Below are positions 37,213 through 44,685 of a stretch of DNA of 64,000 bases, one piece after another. How positions within the stretch are numbered: the stretch's first letter is position 1; every line of letters starts with the position of its first letter. Below the pieces are notes generated by a model, which made no database searches, was not told the origin of the DNA, and saw only the letters and a program-made list of their open reading frames with translations. This DNA is from Roseiarcus sp963758335 (GTDB taxonomy: Bacteria > Pseudomonadota > Alphaproteobacteria > Rhizobiales > Beijerinckiaceae), in contig CAVWVF010000001.1 of the NCBI GenBank assembly GCA_963758335.1, positions 1,426,001 through 1,490,000 on the forward strand. Reading direction: 5' to 3'. A program made the translations under genes and the position numbers.

Positions 37213-38222
37213 GCGCGCCTGTTTTCGATTTCGTGCCGATCTGGACGCTCGTCCTCGGCGTCGGCGTCTTTCTCTACGTGCTGCTCGACGGCTTCGATCT
37301 CGGCGTCGGCATCCTCTACGGCTTCGCCCGCGACCGCGAGGCGCGTAACCTGGTGATGAACTCGATCGCGCCGGTCTGGGACGGCAACGAGACCTGGCTC
37401 GTGCTCGGCGGCGTCGCGCTGCTCGCCGCCTTCCCGCTCGCCTTCGCGATCATCCTGCCGGCGGTCTATTTCCCGATCATCGTCATGCTGCTCGCGCTCG
37501 TCTTTCGCGGCGTCGCGTTCGAATTCCGATACCGGGACGCCGAGCGCCGCACGTTCTGGGACTACGCGTTCTGCTTCGGCTCGGCGCTCGGCGCTTTCGC
37601 GCAGGGCGTCGTGCTCGGCGCCTTCATCCAGGGTTTTCAGACCGACGGACGTCAGTTTTCTGGCGGTTCGCTCGACTGCTTCACCCCGTTCTCGCTGGTG
37701 ACCGGGGTCGCGCTCGTATTCGGCTACGCGCTGCTCGGCGCGGGATGGCTCATCCTGAAGACTGAAGGCCCCCTTCAGGACTGGGCGCGCGGGCTCGGGC
37801 GCGCCGCTTTCGCCGGCGTGCTGCTCGCTATTGTGGTCGTGAGCCTTTGGACGCCGTTCCTGCAGCCGCAGATCGCGCATCGATGGTCCTCATGGCCTAA
37901 TATCGCGCTGCTGGCGCCCGTTCCGATCGTGACCGCGCTCGTCGCCTGGCTCGAGTGGCGCTCGCTCAACAACCGCTCCGAAGCCGCGCCCTTCGTCTTC
38001 GCGGTCGCCCTCTTCGTCATGTCCTATCTCGGAATCGCGATCAGCCTCTTTCCGATGATCGTGCCCTACAGGTACACGATTTGGGACGCCGCCTCGTCGG
38101 CATCGACGCAGGCCTTCCTCCTGGTCGGCACGCTGTTCCTGCTGCCGATCATCCTCATGTACACCGGCTGGTCCTACTGGGTGTTCCGCGGAAAGGTCAG
38201 AGCCGACATCGGCTATCACTGA
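37209..38222 (+). CDS. cioB: Cytochrome bd-type (Cio) quinol oxidase subunit II
   Basis: CioB/CydB is the second membrane subunit of the bd-type quinol oxidase. The sequence is complete and typical: LYVLLDGFDLGVGILYGFA, SIAPVWDGNETWLVLGG, FRGVAFEFRYRDAERR and, near the end, ILMYTGWSYWVFRGKV. It has 337 residues and about eight hydrophobic segments. ATG 37209 overlaps the cioA stop. With cioA truncated, the pair may be orphaned unless an intact copy or the missing half lies elsewhere. Confidence 0.92.
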   Translation: MSAPVFDFVPIWTLVLGVGVFLYVLLDGFDLGVGILYGFARDREARNLVMNSIAPVWDGNETWLVLGGVALLAAFPLAFAIILPAVYFPIIVMLLALVFRGVAFEFRYRDAERRTFWDYAFCFGSALGAFAQGVVLGAFIQGFQTDGRQFSGGSLDCFTPFSLVTGVALVFGYALLGAGWLILKTEGPLQDWARGLGRAAFAGVLLAIVVVSLWTPFLQPQIAHRWSSWPNIALLAPVPIVTALVAWLEWRSLNNRSEAAPFVFAVALFVMSYLGIAISLFPMIVPYRYTIWDAASSASTQAFLLVGTLFLLPIILMYTGWSYWVFRGKVRADIGYH

Positions 38223-38308
38223 GAGCGCGCGGGGCGTCTTGCTCGATGTCACGCCCGCCAAAATCGGGCGTTCCGACCGCTCGAGCGCGCGGCTCGTTTT
38301 GCCGAAGC

Positions 38309-38343
38309 CCTGCGGCGATCCCCGCTTGCGGGGACGCCGCAGG
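38309..38343. terminator. Hairpin between convergent cioB and the DUF1236 gene
   Basis: A long stem cctgcggcg / cgccgcagg encloses an inner stem tcccc / gggga with a gcttgc loop. Its position between two convergent stops suggests a bidirectional terminator. There is no long U tract. Confidence 0.5.
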
Positions 38344-38367
38344 CGCTTCCCGAGGCCTTCCGCTTGT

Positions 38368-38768
38368 TTACAGTACGACCTCGACCACCCTGCGGGTCGA
38401 CGGTTCGACCAGCACCGGCGTGTTGTCGACGACCGCATATTCGTAGCGGCTCACGCCGAATTGGGTCGGGACCGGATAGCGCCCTGCGCTGGCAGAACGT
38501 CGACGACGACGACGTGGGGATGGCCCACCCAGACGTACGAGGGGATGTTCTCCTGGACGACATATTGGTGAAACCGCGGAACCTCCGCGCCTGTCAGGCC
38601 GCCGACGATGCCGGCCGCAGCGCCAAGCGGCGCCCCAATAACGGCGCCGACCGCGCCTGCAGCGGCTGCGCTGGCCCTTGCGCCGGCATTAACCGGATTG
38701 TCCTCGTCCGCATAGGCGGCTGCGGGCAACCCCGCAAAAAGTAGGGCGAATATCAAGGCTTTAGACAT
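38368..38768 (-). pseudogene. DUF1236-family exported protein, one frameshift
   Basis: ATG 38768 with CAGGAG upstream starts a signal peptide (MSKALIFALLFAGLPAAAYA), followed by an Ala/Gly-rich glycine-zipper-like stretch (VGAVIGAPLGAAAGIVGGLTG) and YVWVGHPHVVVVDVLP. The frame then ends at 38451. Shifting one base near 38480 restores the DUF1236 end (YPVPTQFGVSRYEYAVVDNTPV ... RRVVEVVL) to a stop at 38368-38370. DUF1236 proteins are small, exported and of unknown function in Hyphomicrobiales. Confidence 0.72.
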
Positions 38769-38788
38769 TGCGGTCTCCTGAAATGGCG

Positions 38789-38807
38789 GGCCGGCGCAAG
38801 GCCGGCC
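38789..38807 (-). terminator. Small hairpin downstream of the 38837-39181 gene
   Basis: ggccggc-gcaag-gccggcc forms a 7-bp stem just after the minus-strand small gene and before the DUF1236 start. There is no U tract, so terminator function is tentative. Confidence 0.35.
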
Positions 38808-38836
38808 TGAGTACCTAGCCAAAGATATTTGAAATT

Positions 38837-39181
38837 TCAGGACGGTGGCGCGAGCAGGTGCGTGGGGTATCCGAGGATGGTTGAGACGCGCCAGGTCTGG
38901 CGATCGGAATAGATGAAGGCGGGTCCCTCGATGCGATAGTTGCCCTTCCAATTGATGGCGAAGGAGGTATCGTTTTCTTCGATGTGGACGGGTTCGGGGT
39001 CGCCGTCGCGGGCCAGCCTTGCGGCGAGTTGATCGGACGGGTCGAGCAGCCAGGCGTCGCCGGTTTCGGTAGAGAACAGGACAAGCTGACCAACAGTGAC
39101 GACGCGCCCATGGCGGTCAGCCGCCCGGCGCTGCATGTAGCGGACCTCCTCGGCGAGGCGAAAGCTCTTCCCCTCCACCAT
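38837..39181 (-). CDS. Unrecognised small protein, divergent partner of 39243-40862
   Basis: This is a 114-residue open frame from ATG 39181. The composition is balanced and protein-like (VGQLVLFSTETGDAWLLDPSD, then FAINWKGNYRIEGPAFIYSD and WRVSTILGYP), suggesting an all-beta fold; I cannot assign a family. It is 61 bases from the divergent start of the large gene at 39243, and the two probably share a control region. The frame extends to 39259, but that would overlap the other gene's start. Confidence 0.6.
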   Translation of the reverse strand: MVEGKSFRLAEEVRYMQRRAADRHGRVVTVGQLVLFSTETGDAWLLDPSDQLAARLARDGDPEPVHIEENDTSFAINWKGNYRIEGPAFIYSDRQTWRVSTILGYPTHLLAPPS

Positions 39182-39242
39182 CTGTTTGCCCGGTCGACGC
39201 CGGATCGCCTTTCGATCCCTGCCGGGTATCGAGGGGGCTGCC

Positions 39243-40862
39243 ATGGATTTGTTCACCAAGCTGTTCGGCGACTTCTTGGTCTTCGTCTATCACTGCTTCG
39301 ACCGGATTGTCATTCGCGGCTATCTGACGGCGCTGTCGCGGCCCGAGCTGGTCGTCCGCTTCTTCCGTGAGATCGTCGGGGTGGCGGAGGTCAGCAAGGA
39401 GGCGCTGAGCCAGCGGACGGCCGATTACCAGAATTGGGTGGAAGCCTACGCGCGCAATCACGCGATCCCGATCGAATGGGCCGAGAAGGGGGCACGCAAG
39501 GAGGACCACGTGCTGCCGTGGCTGCGCCGCATGGAGAAGCGCAATGCCTACGGTGTCTACTTCATCTTCAAGAGCATGGAGCAAGGGCCGACCTTCCGCA
39601 TCAGCCTGCCGAAGTACCCGGCCAAGGACCCGCACTACCGCATCGTCGCGCACCAGCGCAGCCGCTTCACGCATCACTACTTCTATGTCCGCGACGAGGT
39701 GCTCGGACCGATGGTTGTGCGGGTGGCTTCCTTCTTCCCCTTCCAGACCACCTACTATCTCAACGGCCACAGCTTCATCGAGCAGGAGCTGAAGCGGGCG
39801 GGGATCGGCTTCCGCAAGGAGGACAACGCTTTCCTCGCCGTCGACGACGTCGCGGCGCTGCAGGCGTCGGCCGACCGGCTGAGCCCAGAGATCATCCGCC
39901 GGCGCCTCGACTACTGGACCCTGATCATCGGACCGAAATTCTCAAAGAAGGAGCGCGCCAAGCTCAACCTGTCACGCTTCTACGCCATCTCCCAGATCGA
40001 GTACTGCCGCAACTTCATCTTCAGGCGTCACTTTCCCATCCACAAGCTATTCGAGCGCAGCTGCGAACTCGGCCTGTGGCGGCTCAGCGCCGACAAGATC
40101 GCCACGATCTTCGGCAAGCGGATCAGTCGCCGGATGCATGGCAAGCTGGCCACGGTCATCGACCAGATCGAGCACGGCCATCATGTCTTCCGCGCCTACT
40201 TCAAGAGCGGCTTCCTCAAACAGTATCAGAAGTTCCTGACCTTTCTGCGCAACGAATTGGTCTCCAACAATCTCGCCGACTTCCGCCTGCGCAAGGGGCT
40301 CGACCATCTCGATGCCGTGCGGACCACCTTCCAGGCGATCACCGACCGCTTCGCCGGCTTCCAGGCCGAGTGGCTCAACGTGCATGTCGATTTCCCGCTG
40401 CTGCAGCGCCTCGCCCATCCGATCACGATCGGCGCGGTGCGTTATCCCGGCCTCAAGATCCACGAGCCGCGCATCATCCGCCTGTTCGAGGTCCTCCTGC
40501 ATGGCGGTCCTCAGATCGGCGGCTGGACGGCCCGGCAGATCCATCAAGCCGTCCTCGACACCTTCGACCTCTCTGAGAAGACCTACCGCCTGAACCAGCT
40601 CCGCTACGACTTGCGCAAGCTCAAGGGACACGGCCTGATCGAGCGCGACGGCTCGCGCTACGCCTACCGGCTCTCACCCAAGGGCGTCCAAGTCGCCCTC
40701 CTCTTCCTCTTCTTCCACAAGCGCCTGTGCGGCCCCCTCGCCAACAGCCGCTTCCATCACCGGCCGGACCCGCAACACCGTCCAGACAGCCGGCTCGAAG
40801 CCGCCTATCACCGCGCCGACACCGCCATCCAACGCGTCGTCGATCTCTTGGCTGCAGCTTGA
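39243..40862 (+). CDS. Large protein of an uncharacterised family with C-terminal winged helix
   Basis: ATG 39243 gives about 539 residues. The N-terminal two thirds (FDRIVIRGYLTALSRPELV, YFIFKSMEQGPTFRI, RFTHHYFYVRDEVLGPM, FPFQTTYYLNGHSFIEQEL) have the look of a conserved family that I recall only as hypothetical, often multi-copy proteins. The C-terminal 130 residues (TARQIHQAVLDTFDLSEKTYRLNQLRYDLRKLKGHGLIERDGSRYAYRLSPKG) form a winged helix with a helix-turn-helix and wing. I see no DDE triad or kinase, nuclease or helicase motif. It could be a regulator or part of a mobile unit. The open frame from 39186 is trimmed to the ATG because of the divergent neighbour. Confidence 0.7.
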   Translation: MDLFTKLFGDFLVFVYHCFDRIVIRGYLTALSRPELVVRFFREIVGVAEVSKEALSQRTADYQNWVEAYARNHAIPIEWAEKGARKEDHVLPWLRRMEKRNAYGVYFIFKSMEQGPTFRISLPKYPAKDPHYRIVAHQRSRFTHHYFYVRDEVLGPMVVRVASFFPFQTTYYLNGHSFIEQELKRAGIGFRKEDNAFLAVDDVAALQASADRLSPEIIRRRLDYWTLIIGPKFSKKERAKLNLSRFYAISQIEYCRNFIFRRHFPIHKLFERSCELGLWRLSADKIATIFGKRISRRMHGKLATVIDQIEHGHHVFRAYFKSGFLKQYQKFLTFLRNELVSNNLADFRLRKGLDHLDAVRTTFQAITDRFAGFQAEWLNVHVDFPLLQRLAHPITIGAVRYPGLKIHEPRIIRLFEVLLHGGPQIGGWTARQIHQAVLDTFDLSEKTYRLNQLRYDLRKLKGHGLIERDGSRYAYRLSPKGVQVALLFLFFHKRLCGPLANSRFHHRPDPQHRPDSRLEAAYHRADTAIQRVVDLLAAA

Positions 40863-41059
40863 TCGCCCCGCGCCTCAATGACAATGTTCAACTCGTCTTG
40901 TCTATGATCCCTCAGGTAAGAATTTAACGGCTGGGGCCGGGATCGGTTCCCAGAGCCCATGATCGTTCGCGACGCAAAAGACCGGCTTCCGCCGGCCGAT
41001 CGGCCGCATTGCGCGCAGTCGCCAAAAATTCGACAATGCCACGCCGCACGGAGAGCTCA

Positions 41060-42292
41060 GTGACCCAGTCCCCGCCCGTCTTCGACGTCGTCATCGCCGG
41101 CGGGGCGGCGTCCGGCCTCGCGCTGGCGGCCGCGGTCAAGCGCGCGCTCGGCGCAGGCGCCGCCGTCGCGGTGGTCGATCCGGCGCCGCCTCCCGCCTCC
41201 GGCGCCGGCCGCTCGCTCTTGCGCACGGTGGCAATCGCGGAGGGACCACGGCGGCTCCTCGAAAGCGTCGGCGCCTGGGAGGCGATCGGCCCGAAGGCTC
41301 AACCCATCCTTTCGATGGAGATCATGGACGGGGACGTGCGCGACGCGGTCAGGCTGCCCCATCTTCATTTCGACGCCGGGCGTGATGGACTGCTCGCCCA
41401 TATGGCTTTCAACGACGAAGTCGTCGCGGCGCTCTCGTCGCTTTGCGCCGAGCTCGGCGTCGAGGGCCTCGCGGGCGCGGTCGCGCGCTTTAGTTCCGGC
41501 AAGCACGTCGCCGAGCTTGCGCTCGCCGATGGCCGCAGGCTCCGCGCCCGCCTCGTCGTCGCGGCCGACGGCGCGCGGTCGAAACTGCGCGCGCTCGCCG
41601 CGATTCCGGCCTACGGCTGGGATTACGACCAGTCCGGCATCGTCGCGACCATCGCGCATGAGCGCGATCATGAGGGCCTAGCCCAGCAGCACTTCCTGCC
41701 GCCCGGCCCGTTCGCCGTCCTGCCCCTGCCGGGACGCCGGTCGAGCATCGTCTGGAACGAACGCCGCGCCGACGCCCGCGCGCTCGTCGCGCTCCAGCCC
41801 GAAGATTTCCTGCGCCAGCTCGAACTGCGCTTCACGCCGAAGCTCGGCGAGCTCCGCCTCGCCTCGCGGGTAGAAGCCTTTCCGTTCCGCTTCCAGATCG
41901 CGCGCCGCCTCGTCGGCGAGAGGCTCGCGCTTGTCGGCGACGCTGCGCATGTCGTCCATCCGATCGCAGGCCAGGGCCTCAATCTGGGCTTACGCGACGT
42001 CGCGGCGCTGGCCGAGACGATCGTCGGCGAGATGCGGCTCGGCCTTGATCCAGGCGCTCCCGGGCCGCTCGCGGCTTACGAGCGCGCCCGCCGCTTCGAC
42101 GTCGCGGCGAGCGGCATGGGGATGGATGTCATGAACCGCCTCTTCTCCAACGGCTTCGGCCCACTGCGCTTCGCGCGCGACCTCGGCCTCAGGCTCGTCG
42201 ACCGCGCGCCGGCGCTGAAGGACCTCCTGATCGCCGAGGCCGGCGGGGCCGGACGCGGCGCGCCGAAGCTTCTGCGCGGCCTCGCGCTGTGA
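41060..42292 (+). CDS. UbiH/UbiF/COQ6-type FAD-dependent hydroxylase
   Basis: This is a class A flavin monooxygenase. The FAD dinucleotide fold reads DVVIAGGAASGLALAAAV, the middle motif VVAADGARSKLRALA, and the second FAD motif LALVGDAAHVVHPIAGQGLNLGLRDVAAL, which is the signature of ubiquinone hydroxylases. It most likely hydroxylates the ubiquinone ring; which carbon cannot be told. GTG 41060 has GGAGAG upstream; ATG 41036 is an alternative. The stop overlaps the PLP enzyme by 4 nt (GTGA). Confidence 0.87.
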   Translation: MTQSPPVFDVVIAGGAASGLALAAAVKRALGAGAAVAVVDPAPPPASGAGRSLLRTVAIAEGPRRLLESVGAWEAIGPKAQPILSMEIMDGDVRDAVRLPHLHFDAGRDGLLAHMAFNDEVVAALSSLCAELGVEGLAGAVARFSSGKHVAELALADGRRLRARLVVAADGARSKLRALAAIPAYGWDYDQSGIVATIAHERDHEGLAQQHFLPPGPFAVLPLPGRRSSIVWNERRADARALVALQPEDFLRQLELRFTPKLGELRLASRVEAFPFRFQIARRLVGERLALVGDAAHVVHPIAGQGLNLGLRDVAALAETIVGEMRLGLDPGAPGPLAAYERARRFDVAASGMGMDVMNRLFSNGFGPLRFARDLGLRLVDRAPALKDLLIAEAGGAGRGAPKLLRGLAL

Positions 42293-43428
42293 GCGAGGGC
42301 TTGAGACCGCGCACGCTCGCGGCGCAGGCCTTGGGCCAGATCGACGAGGAGACCCGCGCGCTCGTCCCGCCGGTCCATCTCTCCTCCACCTTCATTCGCG
42401 ACCCCGACAATCTCTATCGCAGCGGCAACAGCTATGGTCGGCCGGACAACGACACCGTGCGCGACGCCGAGGCGGTCATCGGCGCGCTCGAGGGCGCAGC
42501 CGAAACGCTGGCGTTCGGCTCGGGCATGTCGGCGGCGATCGCGCTGTTCCTGAGCCTTGGCCCGGGCGCGCGCATCGTGGCGCCGCGCGCCATGTATTAT
42601 GGCTTGCGGGCCTGGCTGACGAGCGAGGCGCCAGCGCTCGGACTTGGCGTCGATTTCGCCGACGTCGAGGATTTGGCGGCGCTGGAGCGTGCGGCGACGC
42701 CAGGAGAAACAGGTCTCGTCTGGCTCGAGACGCCTTGCAATCCGCTGTGGCGCATAAGCGACATCGAGGGCGCCGCGCGCGTCGCCCATGCGGCCGGGGC
42801 GCTGCTTGCGGTCGATTCGACATGCGCGACGCCGATCTTCACCCGTCCGCTCGCGCTCGGCGCCGACGTCGTCATGCATTCGGCGAGCAAATATCTCAAC
42901 GGCCATTCCGACGTGATCGCCGGCGCGCTCTGCTTCGCCCGCGGCGACGCCTTGTTCGAGCGGGCGCGCGCGATCCGCAAGGCGCACGGGCTGATTCTGC
43001 ATCCGTTCGAGGCTTTCCTCCTAACGCGGGGATTGCGGACGCTCGATCTGCGCGTGCGGGCCGCCGCGGCGAACGCGATCAAGCTCGCCCACCGCCTCTC
43101 CAGTCACGCCGCCGTCTCGTCCGTGCTCTATCCCGGCCTGCCGCGTCATCCCGGCCACGCGGTGGCGCTGCGGCAGATGCAGGGCGGCTTCGGCGGCATG
43201 CTGTCGATCCGCGTCCGCGGCGGAGCGGAGGCCGCGATCGCGGCGGCGGCGCGGGTGGCGGTGTGGAAGCGCGCCACCTCGCTCGGCGGCGTCGAATCGC
43301 TGATCGAGCACCGGGCCTCGATCGAAGGCCCCGGCTCGCCCTGCCCGCCCGACCTCCTGCGTCTTTCCGCCGGCATCGAGGACGCCGAAGATTTGTGGCG
43401 CGACCTCGACCGGGCCTTGAGCCCGTAA
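42289..43428 (+). CDS. Cys/Met metabolism PLP enzyme (cystathionine beta-lyase / gamma-synthase family)
   Basis: This is a trans-sulfuration enzyme of about 379 residues. The PLP lysine lies in HSASKYLNGHSDVIAGAL. The family block LVWLETPCNPLWRISDIEGA and the substrate region GGVESLIEHRASIEG are present. The GGVESL-IEHR form fits cystathionine beta-lyase-like members, but specificity within the family is hard to read. GTG 42289 overlaps the hydroxylase stop, so the two genes share a transcript. A more distant family member is at 54340-55620. Confidence 0.88.
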   Translation: MSEGLRPRTLAAQALGQIDEETRALVPPVHLSSTFIRDPDNLYRSGNSYGRPDNDTVRDAEAVIGALEGAAETLAFGSGMSAAIALFLSLGPGARIVAPRAMYYGLRAWLTSEAPALGLGVDFADVEDLAALERAATPGETGLVWLETPCNPLWRISDIEGAARVAHAAGALLAVDSTCATPIFTRPLALGADVVMHSASKYLNGHSDVIAGALCFARGDALFERARAIRKAHGLILHPFEAFLLTRGLRTLDLRVRAAAANAIKLAHRLSSHAAVSSVLYPGLPRHPGHAVALRQMQGGFGGMLSIRVRGGAEAAIAAAARVAVWKRATSLGGVESLIEHRASIEGPGSPCPPDLLRLSAGIEDAEDLWRDLDRALSP

Positions 43429-43503
43429 CGGCTTGGCGCTCGCCGCGATTCCGGGTTCTCCGTCTGAAAGAGCCCGCGCCGGACAATAGATCGAATTCAT
43501 ACA

Positions 43504-43549
43504 TTGAAATCGAAGGGCGAATGGCGATAATCTAGTCAAGATGACTAGA
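43504..43549 (+). promoter_or_regulatory. Promoter plus palindromic operator overlapping the antitoxin start
   Basis: TTGAAA (43504-43509), a 16-base spacer and GATAAT (43526-43531) make a good sigma70-like promoter. The perfect palindrome tctagtca-aga-tgactaga (43531-43549) begins in the -10 box and includes the ATG at 43541. The expected transcription start falls within about 3 bases of the ATG, so the mRNA would be leaderless. The antitoxin probably binds here to repress its own operon. Confidence 0.65.
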
Positions 43550-43861
43550 ATCCCGAAATCGCCTGGGACCGCCGCGGCCCGGCGAAGGCCACTTGCTCCC
43601 CGGCCTTCCGGTCAGTGGCTGCTGCATGAAGCCAAGGCGCGATTCAGCGAGCTGGTGCGGCGAGTCCGCGCCGAGGGGCCGCAGCGCGTCACCGTCCACG
43701 GGCGCGACGAAGTCGTCGTCATCGCCGCTGAGGACTATCGTCGCCTTCAAGGCAATCTCAGCGGCGAACCGCTCATCGAAGCGATGCAGGCCTCTCCCGG
43801 CCGCGATCTCGATCTCGAGCCGGAGCGCGCGGCGATGCCCGTGCGCAAGGTCTCTTTGTGA
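43541..43861 (+). CDS. Phd/YefM-family antitoxin
   Basis: This is a 106-residue protein with the Phd/YefM DNA-binding fold (WLLHEAKARFSELVRRVRAEGPQRVTVHGRDEVVVIAAEDYRRL) after a short basic N-terminal extension. The C-terminal tail would wrap the toxin. The stop overlaps the PIN toxin start by 4 nt (GTGA). There is no ribosome site upstream, in keeping with the leaderless promoter geometry. It should repress via the palindrome at 43531-43549. Confidence 0.87.
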   Translation: MTRIPKSPGTAAARRRPLAPRPSGQWLLHEAKARFSELVRRVRAEGPQRVTVHGRDEVVVIAAEDYRRLQGNLSGEPLIEAMQASPGRDLDLEPERAAMPVRKVSL

Positions 43862-44292
43862 CGGGCTGGTTGCTGGACACCAACGTTCTGTCCGAACTGC
43901 GCCGTCCAAGGCCGGAACCCAAAGTCGTCGCTTTCGTCGCGACGCAGCCGCTCGATCTCCTGTACGTGAGCACGGTCACCTTCGCCGAGATCAGATACAG
44001 CATCGAGCGGATCGTCGACGCAGGTCGGCGCGTGAAGCTCAACGACTGGCTCGCGCACAAGGTGCGGCCGATGTTCGAATATCGTGTGCTGGCGGTCAGC
44101 GAGGATGTCATGTTCAGATGGCGCCTCCTGGTCGAAGATGGTCGCAGAACGGGTCATACCTTCTCTCAGCCCAACCTGACCATCGGTGCGACCGCGCTCG
44201 AGCACGGCCTCACTGTCGTCTCGCGGGACACGAGCGATTACGAGAGAGCGCGGGTTCCCGTGCTCAACCCATGGACTGCGGCGCGTGCATGA
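43858..44292 (+). CDS. vapC: VapC-type PIN-domain toxin with a substituted acidic residue
   Basis: This is a 144-residue PIN-domain ribonuclease of the VapC group. Asp7 (LLDTNVLSELR), Glu44 (TFAEIRYSIE) and the Asp cluster near 124-127 (VSRDTSDYE) are in place. The third conserved acid, which in close relatives reads SQPDLLIAATA, is Asn here (SQPNLTIGATA, N106). That residue helps bind the catalytic metal, so activity may be reduced or lost. It starts with GTG 43858 overlapping the antitoxin. The fold and the antitoxin pairing are otherwise typical. Confidence 0.85.
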   Translation: MTGWLLDTNVLSELRRPRPEPKVVAFVATQPLDLLYVSTVTFAEIRYSIERIVDAGRRVKLNDWLAHKVRPMFEYRVLAVSEDVMFRWRLLVEDGRRTGHTFSQPNLTIGATALEHGLTVVSRDTSDYERARVPVLNPWTAARA

Positions 44293-44685
44293 GCCCAATG
44301 AGAGCCAAAGTCGGGAGCGGCGCGCGGGAACACGATCGCCGCCTCGCGCCGCAATCCCGCGACGATGCACGAAGACGCGAGGAAACGGGTTCCGACGGGC
44401 GGCGCCGATCTTGCCGCCGGAAAAAGCCGGCAGAAAGACGCCCCGCCCAACTTCCCGGAAAAACGCCCGCCGCCAGCCACATTAAGGTCCCAAACCGCCG
44501 TCACGTCATTCAACAATCGTTCAGCCGCGAGGTGATTCTCTCGCGGGGCAAAGCCACGGCGCGTTTGTTGACGAGAGCAGGGTGGCGGGGCGTTTGGCGA
44601 AGCTGTCGGCAGCGCATGGCAGTCGCCCTCGGCGGCTCCCGACGCGTCCGTCTGGGGATCGCCGCAAGTCGGAGAGGACTTTTTC
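44293..44685. other. Intergenic region, nothing recognised
   Basis: About 390 bases lie between the PIN toxin and the YXWGXW-type gene. I see no gene, repeat or clear promoter apart from the ribosome site ggagagg at its end. Confidence 0.5.

Noticed and set aside
38780..40930. Terminal inverted repeats around the divergent orphan pair
   Set aside because: I compared both flanks and found only short matches such as cctgag, which are not enough to define element ends.
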